A stretch of 64,000 bases of DNA from Roseitranquillus sp963749675 (GTDB lineage: Bacteria > Pseudomonadota > Alphaproteobacteria > Rhodobacterales > Rhodobacteraceae). Each line of letters begins with the position of its first letter. Within the stretch, counting starts at the first letter, position 1. The translations under genes and the position numbers were made by a program. This document shows, piece by piece, positions 46,163 to 55,330 of the stretch. Location: assembly GCA_963749675.1 (NCBI GenBank), contig CAVVNT010000001.1, forward strand, positions 868,001 to 932,000. Reading direction: 5' to 3'. The notes under the pieces are model-generated. The model was not told the origin of the DNA and ran no database searches. It was given only the letters and a program-made list of their open reading frames with translations.

Positions 46163-47460
46163 CTTTCGGGGATGAGACCTCTCGGACTGAACCTCAGCAC
46201 GAGCAGGAGGATCAGTCCCATGGTCAGAAGGCGCATGTGCGCCGCGCTATCCAGCAGATGGGCTTTCAGCAAAGAGCCGTCGGGCAGGGCCGATGTCATG
46301 GTCGCCATCAACCACAGCCCGAACGGCTCTACCTGTACCCATAGGAACCAGATCAGGAAGCCCCCGAGCACGGCACCCCAATTGTTTCCAGAGCCGCCGA
46401 CGATCACCATTACCCAAACGAGGAAGGTGAACCGCAGCGGCTGATACGTCCCGGGAGTCAGTTGCCCGTCGAGCGTGGTCATCATCGCGCCGGCCAGGCC
46501 GCAGATCGCCGAGCCCAGGATGAAGACCTGCAGGTGCCGCGCGGTGACGTCCTTGCCCATCGCCTCCGCCGCGACTTCGTTGTCGCGGATCGCGCGCATC
46601 ATCCGGCCCCAGGGTGAATTGAGCGCGGACTGCGCCAGCCACAGCAGGATTGCCAACACCACGAGGAAAAGGGCCATGTAGGCAAGTTTCACCGCCAAGG
46701 ACGAGGCAACAACCGGGTCCATGCCGAAACCGGCGACCCGCTCCACGAAGGCGGGGTCGTTCTGCAACTCGACCTCGTAGGGCACCGGTCGCGGCAGACC
46801 CACGACGTTCTTGACGCCGCGCGACATCCAGTCCTCGTTCTTGAGAACTGCGATGATGATCTCGGCGATGCCGAGCGTGGCAATCGCCAGGTAGTCTGCC
46901 CGAAGCCCGAGGGCCGTCTTGCCCACGATCCACGCCGCGCCGGCCGCAAGAAGGCCGCCGACGGGCCATGCGACCAACACCGGCAGACCGAGCCCGCCGA
47001 GATAGCCGGCGGACGCAGGATTGACCGCCTCGATCGCGTCGACGGCCGGGTCGAATACGGCTCGGAAGACGACGAAACCAAGAACCAGGATCGCCAGAAC
47101 CGCTGCGAAGCGGTAGCGCCGAACGATGCGCTGCCAGGCGGCGACGGCGAGTGCGATGGTCGCGGCGCCGAGCGCAAGGCCCGCCAAAGCTCGGACGCCC
47201 CCGGCGGACCAGGCCTCCGGCACCGGCGGCATGGAGACAACGACGGTCGCCAGCCCGCCGAGAGCGACAAAGCCCATCACGCCGACGTTGAAGAGACCGG
47301 CATAGCCCCACTGCATGTTCACGCCGAGCGCCATGATGGCCGAGATGAGCCCCATGTTCATGATGCCGAGGGCCACGTTCCAGCTCTGGAACACGCCCGT
47401 CAGAGCGATGGCGGCAATGACGATCGCGAAGAGCGCGATGCCGCGTGAGGTCGGAGTCAT
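46159..47460 (-). CDS. livM: Branched-chain amino-acid-type ABC permease LivM
   Basis: A 433-residue permease with about ten membrane segments. The conserved LivM blocks are NMGLISAIMALGVNMQWGYA, TALGLRADYLAIATLGIAEI, SPWGRMMRAIRDNEVAAEAM and VMVIVGGSGNNWGAVLGGFL. It is longer than E. coli LivM by an insert between the first two blocks, as in many alphaproteobacterial homologues. The stop overlaps the MobA-like gene and the start overlaps livH by four bases. Confidence 0.9.
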   Translation of the reverse strand: MTPTSRGIALFAIVIAAIALTGVFQSWNVALGIMNMGLISAIMALGVNMQWGYAGLFNVGVMGFVALGGLATVVVSMPPVPEAWSAGGVRALAGLALGAATIALAVAAWQRIVRRYRFAAVLAILVLGFVVFRAVFDPAVDAIEAVNPASAGYLGGLGLPVLVAWPVGGLLAAGAAWIVGKTALGLRADYLAIATLGIAEIIIAVLKNEDWMSRGVKNVVGLPRPVPYEVELQNDPAFVERVAGFGMDPVVASSLAVKLAYMALFLVVLAILLWLAQSALNSPWGRMMRAIRDNEVAAEAMGKDVTARHLQVFILGSAICGLAGAMMTTLDGQLTPGTYQPLRFTFLVWVMVIVGGSGNNWGAVLGGFLIWFLWVQVEPFGLWLMATMTSALPDGSLLKAHLLDSAAHMRLLTMGLILLLVLRFSPRGLIPER

Positions 47461-48467
47461 GCCGTCTGCCCCTTGAAGAGGCCGGTCGGGCGAAAGATCA
47501 GGACCGCGATCAGGATCACGAACGACACCGCGAACTTGTATTCGGTGGACAGCAGTTGCACCAGGCCGGCGGGTTCGAGGCCGGAGGGCAGCACGTACGC
47601 GAGCACCTTCTTGAAGGCGTAGGTGACCGCGACCTCGGAATAAGCGATCACGAAGCCGCCGACGATCGCGCCGAGCGGATTTCCGAGGCCGCCGACAATC
47701 GCCGCCGCGAAGATCGGCAGCAGGAGCTGAAAATACGTGAACGGCTTGAACGTCTTGTCCAGCCCGTAAAGCACGCCGGCGATCGTCGCGAGGGCCGCGA
47801 CGATGATCCAGGTAATTGCCACCACCCGTTCGGGGTCGATGCCTGACAGAAGCGCAAGATCCTCGTTGTCTGAAAAGGCGCGCATGGACTTTCCGGTTCG
47901 CGTCCTGTTCAGGAACCAGAAGAGCGCCGCCACCACGAGGACGGCCGTGACGAAGGTGATGACCTGGGTCGTGCGGATCGCCAGCCCTTCCTCCAGCCCG
48001 GTCGCTTCGCGAAAGCCGCGCGCAGTGACGACGAAGCGTGCGCCATCGGCAAAGACTTGGTCATCGACCCCGATGATGAAGCGCACGATGCCGTTCATCA
48101 CGAACATGACGCCCATCGAGACGATCACGAGGACCACCGGAGAGACCCGCTGCCGGCGATAGAAGCGATAAACGACGCGATCGGTTGCAAGCAGGAACGC
48201 GGCGGTGACGAAGATGCCGGCGGGCAAGGCGAAGAGGGCGGTCGGAAGCGGTCCGAAAGAGACACCGGCACCCTGCAGCGCCCAGGTCACGAGGATCGTC
48301 ACCATCGCACCGAATGCCATGGTGTCGCCATGCGCGAAGTTGGAAAAGCGCAGGATGCCATAGACCAGGGTCACGCCCAGCGCGCCGAGAGCGAGCTGCG
48401 CACCGTATGCCGTCGCGGGCACGAGGACGAAGTTCGTGAGCGCCACGATGGCATTCAGCAGATCCAA
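47457..48467 (-). CDS. livH: Branched-chain amino-acid-type ABC permease LivH
   Basis: A 336-residue permease with about eight membrane segments: LALGALGVTLVYGILRFSNF, GDTMAFGAMVTILVTW, GKSMRAFSDNEDLALLSGI and AIVGGLGNPLGAIVGGFVI. The start is a TTG (48465-48467) seven bases after GGGAGA; an upstream TTG at 48494 has no ribosome site. It pairs with LivM to form the membrane channel. Confidence 0.88.
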   Translation of the reverse strand: MDLLNAIVALTNFVLVPATAYGAQLALGALGVTLVYGILRFSNFAHGDTMAFGAMVTILVTWALQGAGVSFGPLPTALFALPAGIFVTAAFLLATDRVVYRFYRRQRVSPVVLVIVSMGVMFVMNGIVRFIIGVDDQVFADGARFVVTARGFREATGLEEGLAIRTTQVITFVTAVLVVAALFWFLNRTRTGKSMRAFSDNEDLALLSGIDPERVVAITWIIVAALATIAGVLYGLDKTFKPFTYFQLLLPIFAAAIVGGLGNPLGAIVGGFVIAYSEVAVTYAFKKVLAYVLPSGLEPAGLVQLLSTEYKFAVSFVILIAVLIFRPTGLFKGQTA

Positions 48468-48562
48468 GCGCCAGTCTCCCGTCCACGGCCGCAAGTATCA
48501 AATCAGCACTGTGCCCCGCCGCCAAGTCCGAAGGTTCGGCGTTGCCGTATCGTCAAGCGGTG

Positions 48563-48982
48563 TCAGTGCTGGAGCCAGGCGTCCAGGACGCGCTTGAAAT
48601 CCCGGCACGCCCCTTCGCGCGTCTCGAGATGCTCGGCTTCTTCGCCGACTGTCCGGAGAAGGTTGAGCGCAGCGAGACCATCGTCCCGGAGGCCTATCGT
48701 ATAGTAGGTCTCATCGGGTGCCTGGGCGCGGATCAGAACGTCGCGATCCGCCGTTCTCTCGATGGGTTGCGCAAGGCCGGCCACGCTGTTGCCGGCGTTG
48801 TCATCTAGCTGCACTCTGACGCGGAAACGGTCGGCGCGGTCCATCAAGCTGGGCCGCGCCTCGACGGCCAGGCTGATCGGCGGCACTCCTTCTTTCGGCG
48901 CGGGAAAGGTGCAGGCCAGAATGCGCGGGCCCGGAGAGAACGATTCGATGAATGCCGTGACCAGGAACGCGCTTATGGACAT
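48563..48982 (-). CDS. Small hypothetical protein in the liv operon
   Basis: A 139-residue protein starting MSISAFLVTAFIESFSPGPR, possibly with a short N-terminal signal-like or membrane segment. The rest is hydrophilic and mixed alpha/beta: VRVQLDDNAGNSVAGLAQPI and DETYYTIGLRDDGLAALNLL. I do not recognise the family. It lies three bases from livF and 95 bases before livH, all on the same strand, so it is probably co-expressed with the transporter. Confidence 0.55.
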   Translation of the reverse strand: MSISAFLVTAFIESFSPGPRILACTFPAPKEGVPPISLAVEARPSLMDRADRFRVRVQLDDNAGNSVAGLAQPIERTADRDVLIRAQAPDETYYTIGLRDDGLAALNLLRTVGEEAEHLETREGACRDFKRVLDAWLQH

Positions 48983-48985
48983 GCT

Positions 48986-49726
48986 CTAGCCTCCTAGGAA
49001 GGTTCTTCTTACCTCTGGGTCGGCCAGGAGAGCCGCTCCGGTATCCGTGTAGGCGTTGCTGCCCTGAACCAGCACGAAGCCCCGGTCCGCGATCTGCAGC
49101 GCCTGCCGAGCGTTCTGCTCGACCATCAGGATCGAGATGCCGGCGCGCGCCACCTCGATGATCCTGTCGAAAAGCTCGTCCATCACGATGGGCGAGATCC
49201 CTGCGGTCGGCTCGTCGAGCATCAGGACCTCTGGCTTGGTCATCAGGGCTCGTCCCACGGCGACTTGCTGTCGTTGCCCGCCCGAGAGTTCTCCCGCAGC
49301 TTGCTTTCGTTTCTCGCGCAAAATGGGGAACAACTGGTAAACCTGCTCCATCGTCTCGCGAAAATCGTCGCGGCGGAGGAACGCGCCCATCTCAAGGTTC
49401 TCCTCGACGGTGAGCGAGGTGAAGACGTTCTGAGTCTGCGGCACGAACGCCATGCCGCAGCCGACACGTTCCTGCGGGTTGAGGGCGGTAATGTCGCGGC
49501 TGGCGATCCGGACCTGGCCCTTGCGCAGCCGGAGCATGCCGAAGACCGCTTTCATGGCCGTGGACTTTCCGGCACCATTCGGACCGACTATGACGGCAAT
49601 CTGCCCGCGATCGACTGAGATGGTGCAGTCATGCAGGATGTCGGTGGCGCCATAGCCGCCGGTCATCGCCTCTCCGATCAGAAAAGGCTCCGCCGCCTGC
49701 GGGTGCTCCTGGGGTGCGGCGGTCAT
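48986..49726 (-). CDS. livF: Branched-chain amino-acid-type ABC ATPase LivF
   Basis: A 246-residue ATPase with Walker A GPNGAGKST, Q-loop region FVPQTQNVF, signature LSGGQRQQVAVGRAL and Walker B VLMLDEPTAGIS. The start is the ATG at 49724-49726, overlapping the livG stop. It forms the ATPase heterodimer with LivG. Confidence 0.92.
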   Translation of the reverse strand: MTAAPQEHPQAAEPFLIGEAMTGGYGATDILHDCTISVDRGQIAVIVGPNGAGKSTAMKAVFGMLRLRKGQVRIASRDITALNPQERVGCGMAFVPQTQNVFTSLTVEENLEMGAFLRRDDFRETMEQVYQLFPILREKRKQAAGELSGGQRQQVAVGRALMTKPEVLMLDEPTAGISPIVMDELFDRIIEVARAGISILMVEQNARQALQIADRGFVLVQGSNAYTDTGAALLADPEVRRTFLGG

Positions 49727-50502
49727 GACGCCGTGGCCTTGTTCTTGAGCCCGGTGCCGAGATACGCCTCGATAACGCGCTCGTCCGCCATGACCTCTTC
49801 GGCGGTGCCTTCGGTCAGGACACGGCCCTCGGCCATGACGATGACCGGGTCGCAAAGACGCCCGATGAAATCCATGTCGTGCTCGATCAGGCAGAACGTG
49901 TAGCCACGTTCGCGGTTGAGTCTCAGGATCGCATCGGAAATCGTCCCCAGCAAAGTCCGGTTTACCCCCGCTCCGACTTCGTCAAGAAACACGATCTTCG
50001 CGTCGACCATCATCGTGCGACCCAGTTCGAGCAGTTTCTTCTGGCCGCCGGACAGATTGCCCGCCTTTTCATCGGCCAGGTGCGAGATTGTCAGGAAATC
50101 GAGCACCTCGTCAGCGCGCTCCCGCAGCCTCGCTTCCTCCCCGCGGATGCGGCGGCGGCCAAACCAGGTTTGCCAAAGCCGCTCACCGCTCTGGTCTGGC
50201 GGGACCATCATGAGGTTCTCTCGGACCGTCATCGAGGCGAACTCGTGGGCGATCTGGAAGGTGCGCAGCAGGCCGCGCCGGAACAATTCGTGCGGCGGGA
50301 GGCCGAAAATGTTTTCGCCATCCATCAGGATCTGACCTGAAGTTGGCCGCAGAACACCGGCTATCACATTGAAAAGTGTAGATTTGCCAGCTCCGTTAGG
50401 TCCGATTAAACCTGTGATGGAACCATCTGCGATTTCCAGCGTTACACCATCGACGGCGTGGAAGCCGCCAAAATGCTTGTGTACGTCATTTACGACGATC
50501 AT
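49723..50502 (-). CDS. livG: Branched-chain amino-acid-type ABC ATPase LivG
   Basis: A 259-residue ATPase with Walker A GPNGAGKST, the LivG-type RTFQIAHEFASMTVRENLM block, signature LSGGQKKLLELGRTM and Walker B IVFLDEVGAGVN. Asp-Glu-Val replaces the more usual Asp-Glu-Pro. The start MIVVNDVHKHFGG (50500-50502) has GGGGA just upstream; the in-frame MPAGIGD seven codons earlier has no ribosome site. Confidence 0.9.
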   Translation of the reverse strand: MIVVNDVHKHFGGFHAVDGVTLEIADGSITGLIGPNGAGKSTLFNVIAGVLRPTSGQILMDGENIFGLPPHELFRRGLLRTFQIAHEFASMTVRENLMMVPPDQSGERLWQTWFGRRRIRGEEARLRERADEVLDFLTISHLADEKAGNLSGGQKKLLELGRTMMVDAKIVFLDEVGAGVNRTLLGTISDAILRLNRERGYTFCLIEHDMDFIGRLCDPVIVMAEGRVLTEGTAEEVMADERVIEAYLGTGLKNKATAS

Positions 50503-50580
50503 GTCCCCAATCCCCGCAGGCATGCTGGCCGATCGTTTGTCCCCACGAAAGTCGGTTAGCCGGCTTCCACGCGTCAATCA

Positions 50581-50614
50581 GAAGCGGCCCAGTGGTCCCG
50601 CACTGGACCGCTTC
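50581..50614. terminator. Stem-loop between livK and livG
   Basis: A 14-bp stem (50581-50594 with 50601-50614, one mismatch, GAAGCGGCCCAGTG arm) and a 6-base loop. On the + strand it is followed by CGTCTTTTT. On the operon strand there is no T run, so it more likely protects the livK mRNA end or partly attenuates livGF. Confidence 0.5.
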
Positions 50615-50631
50615 GTCTTTTTCGGCTGGTC

Positions 50632-51816
50632 TTATCGGAACGTCTCGGTCACGTAGTCGCCACCCTGGATGGAGTACTCGCGATAGGTTCCCGCAGCCTC
50701 GCCTGAGCCGATAAGTTCTACGTTCGTTCCGCCGACGTAGTCGATTTCGCCGCCGTCGGCGAGGATCTGCAGCGCTTCACCAAGCTGTCCCGGTAGAATC
50801 TTCTCGCCAGGCGCATTGGCCACGTCGAGCATGTGCTCGGCCGCCGCTGTCGACGTCGCTTCGCCACCTGCCTGCATGGCCAACGCTATAAGTGCCGCCG
50901 CATCGTAGCTCTCGCGCGTGAAGGTACTTTCGGCGTTGATGCCGGCGCTGCTGGCGATCTCGTTGAACATGTTGGCGCCTTCGCCTTCGGACGACGGCTG
51001 CGCGCCGAACGACCCCTCCAGCATGCTGCCCATGTCGGCGAGCAAAGCGTCCGAGTACATGCCATCACCAAAGACGAATGTGTCGAATGCGCCCGAGTCG
51101 ACCGCCGCTTGCACGATGCCGCGCCCGCCCTGATCTGCATAGCCGAAGACCACCAGGACTTCGCCGCCCGCGGAATCAAGGGTGGCGATTTCGGCGGAAT
51201 AGTCCGCCTTGCCGTCCTCGTGCGGCGTCGTGATGGTGATCGTGCCGTCCGCGTTCTCGTACGCTTGCGCGAAGCTATCGGACAGACCCTTGCCGTAGTC
51301 GTTGTTGGTGTAGGTCACGGCCACCTCGTTGATACCCCGGTCCATCAGGATGTCGGCGACCACCTGGCCCTGCCGCGCATCTGAGGGGGCGGTGCGGAAG
51401 AACAAGCCGTTGTCATCCGCCGTCGACAGGGCAGGGGAGGTGGCAGAAGGTGACACCATGACCACGCCGTTTGGCACGGCGACGTTGGCGAGCACCGCCC
51501 CGGTGACACCTGAGCAGTCAGCACCGACGATCGCGGCGACGCCGTCCGACGTCACCAAACGCTCCGCTGCGGCGGTTGCGGCCGCGTTGTCGATGCATGT
51601 CGAATCCGCTCGCATCGGCTCCAAGGTCTTTCCGTCCAGAAAGTTGCCGCTTTCATTGACCTCTTCCATGGCCAGTTCGGCCGAGGCCGCCATGGGCGGC
51701 GTTAGGGATTCGATGGGACCGGTGAAGCCGAAGATGATCCCGATCGGCACCGTGTCCTGCGCGTTAGCAGGAACCGCCATCGTGGCAAGCGCGGTGGCAG
51801 CTAGCAGACGTTTCAT
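50632..51816 (-). CDS. livK: Periplasmic branched-chain amino-acid-type binding protein
   Basis: A 394-residue solute-binding protein of the Leu/Ile/Val (Peripla_BP_6) family. The signal peptide is MKRLLAATALATMAVPANA. The mature protein begins QDTVPIGIIFGFTGPIESL, with SGVTGAVLANVAVPNGVVMV, TYTNNDYGKGLSDSFAQAYE and VFGYADQGGRGIVQAAVDSG. The ligand may be an amino acid, amide or urea-like compound. It is the first gene of the liv operon and lies downstream of the GlxA-type regulator. Confidence 0.88.
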   Translation of the reverse strand: MKRLLAATALATMAVPANAQDTVPIGIIFGFTGPIESLTPPMAASAELAMEEVNESGNFLDGKTLEPMRADSTCIDNAAATAAAERLVTSDGVAAIVGADCSGVTGAVLANVAVPNGVVMVSPSATSPALSTADDNGLFFRTAPSDARQGQVVADILMDRGINEVAVTYTNNDYGKGLSDSFAQAYENADGTITITTPHEDGKADYSAEIATLDSAGGEVLVVFGYADQGGRGIVQAAVDSGAFDTFVFGDGMYSDALLADMGSMLEGSFGAQPSSEGEGANMFNEIASSAGINAESTFTRESYDAAALIALAMQAGGEATSTAAAEHMLDVANAPGEKILPGQLGEALQILADGGEIDYVGGTNVELIGSGEAAGTYREYSIQGGDYVTETFR

Positions 51817-51925
51817 GGGGTACTCCCTGTACCTTTTTGTTTCTGGCGCAAAGCCTATGTCGAGCGTCGTGAAATGGGAACCGTCCAGGCCCGCGGCGAG
51901 CCTGCGGGAGACCATTGACCTTGCG

Positions 51926-52924
51926 TCAGACCGACACGTGGGTGCTGTGGACGCCACGCTCGCGGTACGGGGTGGTTGCATATTGCGCGCGATAGCACTT
52001 CGAGAAGTGAGACGGAGAAGCGAAGCCGCAAGCCATCGCAATTGCGATCACGCTCATGTCGGTCTGCAGCAGCAGGCTTCGGGCCCGCTGCAGGCGGAGC
52101 TGCATGTAGTACCGCTTGGGGGAGCGGTTGAGATAGCGCCGGAACAGCCGCTCCAGCTGGCGCGCCGAGAGTCCGACTTCCCGGGCGAGGATCGCTGGGC
52201 TTATCGGATCTTCGATGTGCCCCTCCATCATCTGGATCACGCGCGCCAGCTTGGGGTGCCTGACGCCGATGCGCGACGGCATGGAGAGGCGCTGGGTGTC
52301 CTGATCGGTGCGTATCGAGGAATAGATGAGCTGGTCGGCAACCTCGTTGGCCAGATCGTCTCCGTGATCATCGGCGATGAGCTTCAGCATCAGGTCGATC
52401 GAGGATGTGCCACCTGCAGTGGTGAAGTAGCGTCCGTCGACGGTGAAGACCGACTTCGTGAGGGTCACGTCAGGGAAACGCTCGGCGAAGCCATCCTGGT
52501 TCTCCCAATGGATGGTGGAGCGTCGGCGGTCTAGCAGGCCCGCCTCGGCCATGATCCAGGCCGCGGTACACAACCCGCCGATACGTGCGCCGCGGCGATC
52601 TTCGCGCCGCAGCCACGACAGGAGCGGGCGCGTCGTCACCTGCGCGACGTCGAGGCCGGAGCAGAGGCAAATCGTGTCGTTGCGCCGCACTTCGCCGAGG
52701 GTGCCATCCAAGGGAAACAGGGCGCCGGCGGAGCAGCGCACGCCGCTGCCGGTCTCGCCGACGAGGCGCCACTCGTAGAGCGCCTGCCCCGACATCCGGT
52801 TTGCAATGCGCAGCCCCTCGATGGCACAGGCGAAGCTAAGCATCGTGAACTGGTCCAGCAGCACGAAGTAAAATCGTTGCGTAGAACCGGCCTCCCTCGG
52901 TTTGTCGCGGAGCGGGTCGTTCAT
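51926..52924 (-). CDS. GlxA-family transcriptional regulator (DJ-1/PfpI + AraC)
   Basis: A 332-residue regulator with an N-terminal class I amidotransferase-like domain (YFVLLDQFTMLSFACAIEGL; Cys119 in IGGLCTAAWIMAEAG) and a C-terminal AraC helix-turn-helix pair (AREVGLSARQLERLFRRYL and AMACGFASPSHFSKCYRAQY). Such proteins (GbdR, CdhR, ArgR types) control catabolism of quaternary amines or amino acids. Its position directly before livK suggests it regulates the transporter. Confidence 0.88.
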   Translation of the reverse strand: MNDPLRDKPREAGSTQRFYFVLLDQFTMLSFACAIEGLRIANRMSGQALYEWRLVGETGSGVRCSAGALFPLDGTLGEVRRNDTICLCSGLDVAQVTTRPLLSWLRREDRRGARIGGLCTAAWIMAEAGLLDRRRSTIHWENQDGFAERFPDVTLTKSVFTVDGRYFTTAGGTSSIDLMLKLIADDHGDDLANEVADQLIYSSIRTDQDTQRLSMPSRIGVRHPKLARVIQMMEGHIEDPISPAILAREVGLSARQLERLFRRYLNRSPKRYYMQLRLQRARSLLLQTDMSVIAIAMACGFASPSHFSKCYRAQYATTPYRERGVHSTHVSV

Positions 52925-53056
52925 CTCCGGTTCCCCATGCTGACCGATGGACGGAACCAGCTTTCCCCATGACGATCAAGGGATGGACAATCAGGTTTTC
53001 CTCAGGGCGCCTGTGCTCTATACCCTTTCGACCTGATGCGGCCCGGGGACGAAGAC

Positions 53057-54427
53057 ATGGACGTTTGGCAGAAGACGAACTGGCGGAGCAAGCCTCGGGT
53101 TCAGATGCCCGAGTATCCGGATGGTGACGCCCTCCGTTTCAATGAGGAACGCTTGGCGAAGTATCCGCCACTCGTTTTCGCTGGCGAGGCGCGGAAGCTG
53201 AAGAAAGCCCTCGGTTCTGCGGCACGGGGCGAAGCGTTCCTGCTGCAGGGCGGTGACTGTGCCGAGAGCTTCCAGGAATTCTCGGCCGACGGAATTCGCG
53301 ACACCTTCAAGGTCATGCTGCAGATGGCGATGGTCCTGACCTTCGGAGCCAAGGTACCGGTGGTGAAGGTCGGCCGCCTCGCTGGCCAGTTCGCCAAGCC
53401 GCGCTCGTCCCCCGTCGAGATCCAGGGTGAGACCGAGCTGCCGTCCTACAGGGGCGACATCGTCAACGACATCGCCTTCACGTCCGAGGCACGCATCCCG
53501 GATCCGGCGCGGATGTTGCAAGCCTATACCCAGGCGGCAGCGACGCTGAATCTCGTGCGAGCATTCTCCACCGGCGGATACGCGGACGTACACAAGGTCC
53601 ATGCCTGGACCTTGGGATTCACCGACCGCGACGAGGCTGAGAAGTATCGCGAGATGGCGAACCGCATCGGCGATACGCTCGACTTCATGTCGGCGGCAGG
53701 TGTCAATCAGGACACCGCGCACACATTGCAGTCGGTCGACTTCTACACCAGTCACGAGGCGCTGCTGCTCGAGTACGAAGAGGCGCTGACGCGGATCGAC
53801 TCGACCACCGGAAAATGGGTCGCGGGCTCCGGCCACATGATCTGGATTGGCGACAGGACGCGCCAGCCTGACGGCGCGCACGTTGAATTCTGTCGCGGCG
53901 TACAGAACCCAATCGGTTTGAAGTGCGGTCCGTCTTTGACGGCAGACGATCTCAAGGAGCTCGTCGCGCGCCTCAACCCGGCGAACGAACCGGGTCGCCT
54001 GACGTTGATCGCTCGCTTCGGTGCCGGCAAGGTTGGCGATCACCTTCCGCGCCTGATCCGTGCGATCGAGGAGGAAGGTGCCAGCGTCGTATGGTCGTGC
54101 GACCCGATGCACGGCAACACGATCAAGTCGACTTCGGGCTACAAGACCCGGCCCTTCGACAGCGTGCTTCGGGAGGTTCAGGAGTTTTTCTTGATCCACA
54201 ACGCCGAAAGCACGATCCCCGGCGGTGTACATTTCGAGATGACGGGCAGTGACGTGACGGAATGCACAGGCGGCGTCCGGGCGGTCACGGATGGCGATCT
54301 GTCCAGCCGGTATCACACCGCCTGCGACCCAAGGCTCAATGCAAGCCAGGCGTTGGAACTTGCATTCCTCGTTGCAGAAGAACTTGTGAATAGGCGTCAG
54401 GCGTCACGCGAGGCAGCGGCCGTTTGA
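53057..54427 (+). CDS. aroG: Class II 3-deoxy-7-phosphoheptulonate synthase
   Basis: First enzyme of the shikimate pathway, joining phosphoenolpyruvate and erythrose 4-phosphate. The 456-residue sequence is of the plant-like class II type: FLLQGGDCAESFQEF with the metal-binding Cys, VGRLAGQFAKPRS, WVAGSGHMIWIGDRTRQ, WSCDPMHGNTIKS and GGVHFEMTGSDVTECTGG. The ATG of MDVWQKTNWR (53057) is preferred to one seven codons upstream because of the family N-terminus. Confidence 0.96.
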   Translation: MDVWQKTNWRSKPRVQMPEYPDGDALRFNEERLAKYPPLVFAGEARKLKKALGSAARGEAFLLQGGDCAESFQEFSADGIRDTFKVMLQMAMVLTFGAKVPVVKVGRLAGQFAKPRSSPVEIQGETELPSYRGDIVNDIAFTSEARIPDPARMLQAYTQAAATLNLVRAFSTGGYADVHKVHAWTLGFTDRDEAEKYREMANRIGDTLDFMSAAGVNQDTAHTLQSVDFYTSHEALLLEYEEALTRIDSTTGKWVAGSGHMIWIGDRTRQPDGAHVEFCRGVQNPIGLKCGPSLTADDLKELVARLNPANEPGRLTLIARFGAGKVGDHLPRLIRAIEEEGASVVWSCDPMHGNTIKSTSGYKTRPFDSVLREVQEFFLIHNAESTIPGGVHFEMTGSDVTECTGGVRAVTDGDLSSRYHTACDPRLNASQALELAFLVAEELVNRRQASREAAAV

Positions 54428-54455
54428 CCGGTCGCTGATCGCAAATGGGACCGGT
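54425..54455. terminator. Possible hairpin between aroG and the PAS gene
   Basis: Two copies of the self-complementary GACCGGTC (54425-54432 and 54448-54455) can pair to an 8-bp stem right at the aroG stop, in the convergent gap. There is no T run, so the call is weak. Confidence 0.3.
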
Positions 54456-54465
54456 CGCGTCTGCC

Positions 54466-55143
54466 TCATTCGTCGGTATCGACGAGCCTGAGGTCAGGAT
54501 GGCGGGGGTGACGGTGGCTCCCGGGCCGCCGGTTCCCGTCACGATCGCGCTCGACGGGGGCTGTAGTCGGCGACATCGCCGCGGCAATGGGTTCTCCGTG
54601 CCCGATCAGGGTTCTTCTATTCTGTCCGGTGATGCTGAAGCGGCGCGGCGACCGCCCAACCATGCCGTCGGCAACGAAGCATCCCAGAATGCGACTGACG
54701 TCTCCCAGGTCGCTGCGGAGCGGCAGCAACAGCATCCGCGCCTCCATATGCGGTCTGCCGAGCCCGGTGTCCGACGTCAAGGACAGGCGGACAGCCGCCG
54801 GCTCATCGAAGACGGCTGCGAGCGATGCGGACATCTCCTCACGGGACTCCGGCAGGATGAGCGCTGTCAGCGGCATCCCCCGGACCTCCATCCCCATGAT
54901 ATCGTTGAGATGCATGCCGGCAAGTCGGAAGCGGCCGATGCCGCGCGCGACGCGTTCAAGGACAAATGCGTGCTCGAGTGCTCCCGAGATCCCTCTGGGG
55001 TCGATATCGGAGCGAGCGGGCATGATGCGCCCGTTGCGCAGGCCGTCCCAGTAGGCCTGCACCTCGGCGACCGGGCCTTGGCGCGACTGCTCCCGGAAAT
55101 CGGAGAGCGAGATTACGGTCTGATCGGAGCTCGAATGGGACAC
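54466..55143 (-). CDS. PAS domain protein (PAS_5 family)
   Basis: A 225-residue protein with one PAS_5-type domain of the kind frequent in Rhodobacterales: VAEVQAYWDGLRNGRIMPAR, GALEHAFVLERVARGIGRFR and LLPLRSDLGDVSRILGCFVA. The C-terminal 50 residues are basic and low complexity. GTG start at 55141-55143. Function unknown; relatives may bind a small ligand or a partner kinase. It is convergent with aroG. The 187-base gap to gmk holds a 6-bp AGACCC/GGGTCT hairpin (55284-55299) but no gene. Confidence 0.72.
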   Translation of the reverse strand: MSHSSSDQTVISLSDFREQSRQGPVAEVQAYWDGLRNGRIMPARSDIDPRGISGALEHAFVLERVARGIGRFRLAGMHLNDIMGMEVRGMPLTALILPESREEMSASLAAVFDEPAAVRLSLTSDTGLGRPHMEARMLLLPLRSDLGDVSRILGCFVADGMVGRSPRRFSITGQNRRTLIGHGEPIAAAMSPTTAPVERDRDGNRRPGSHRHPRHPDLRLVDTDE

Positions 55144-55330
55144 GTTCGGCCTCTCTCTTACGGATTGGCCCGATGGCGTTTACTGTCTGTTAACTGGCTA
55201 TCGGGTCTTCGTTACCACCTCGTTAACATGACAGATGCGTAGCAAATGTCTTCCCGGAACTTATGGAACGGTTAATGTTTAAAAGACCCGACGGGGTCTC
55301 CCTGCTCCACCTTGCGGTCGGGGATCGCTG

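Noticed and set aside
55284..55299. Hairpin AGACCC/GGGTCT upstream of gmk as a riboswitch
   Set aside because: A 6-bp stem alone with no conserved purine-binding core. More likely incidental or a terminator fragment.
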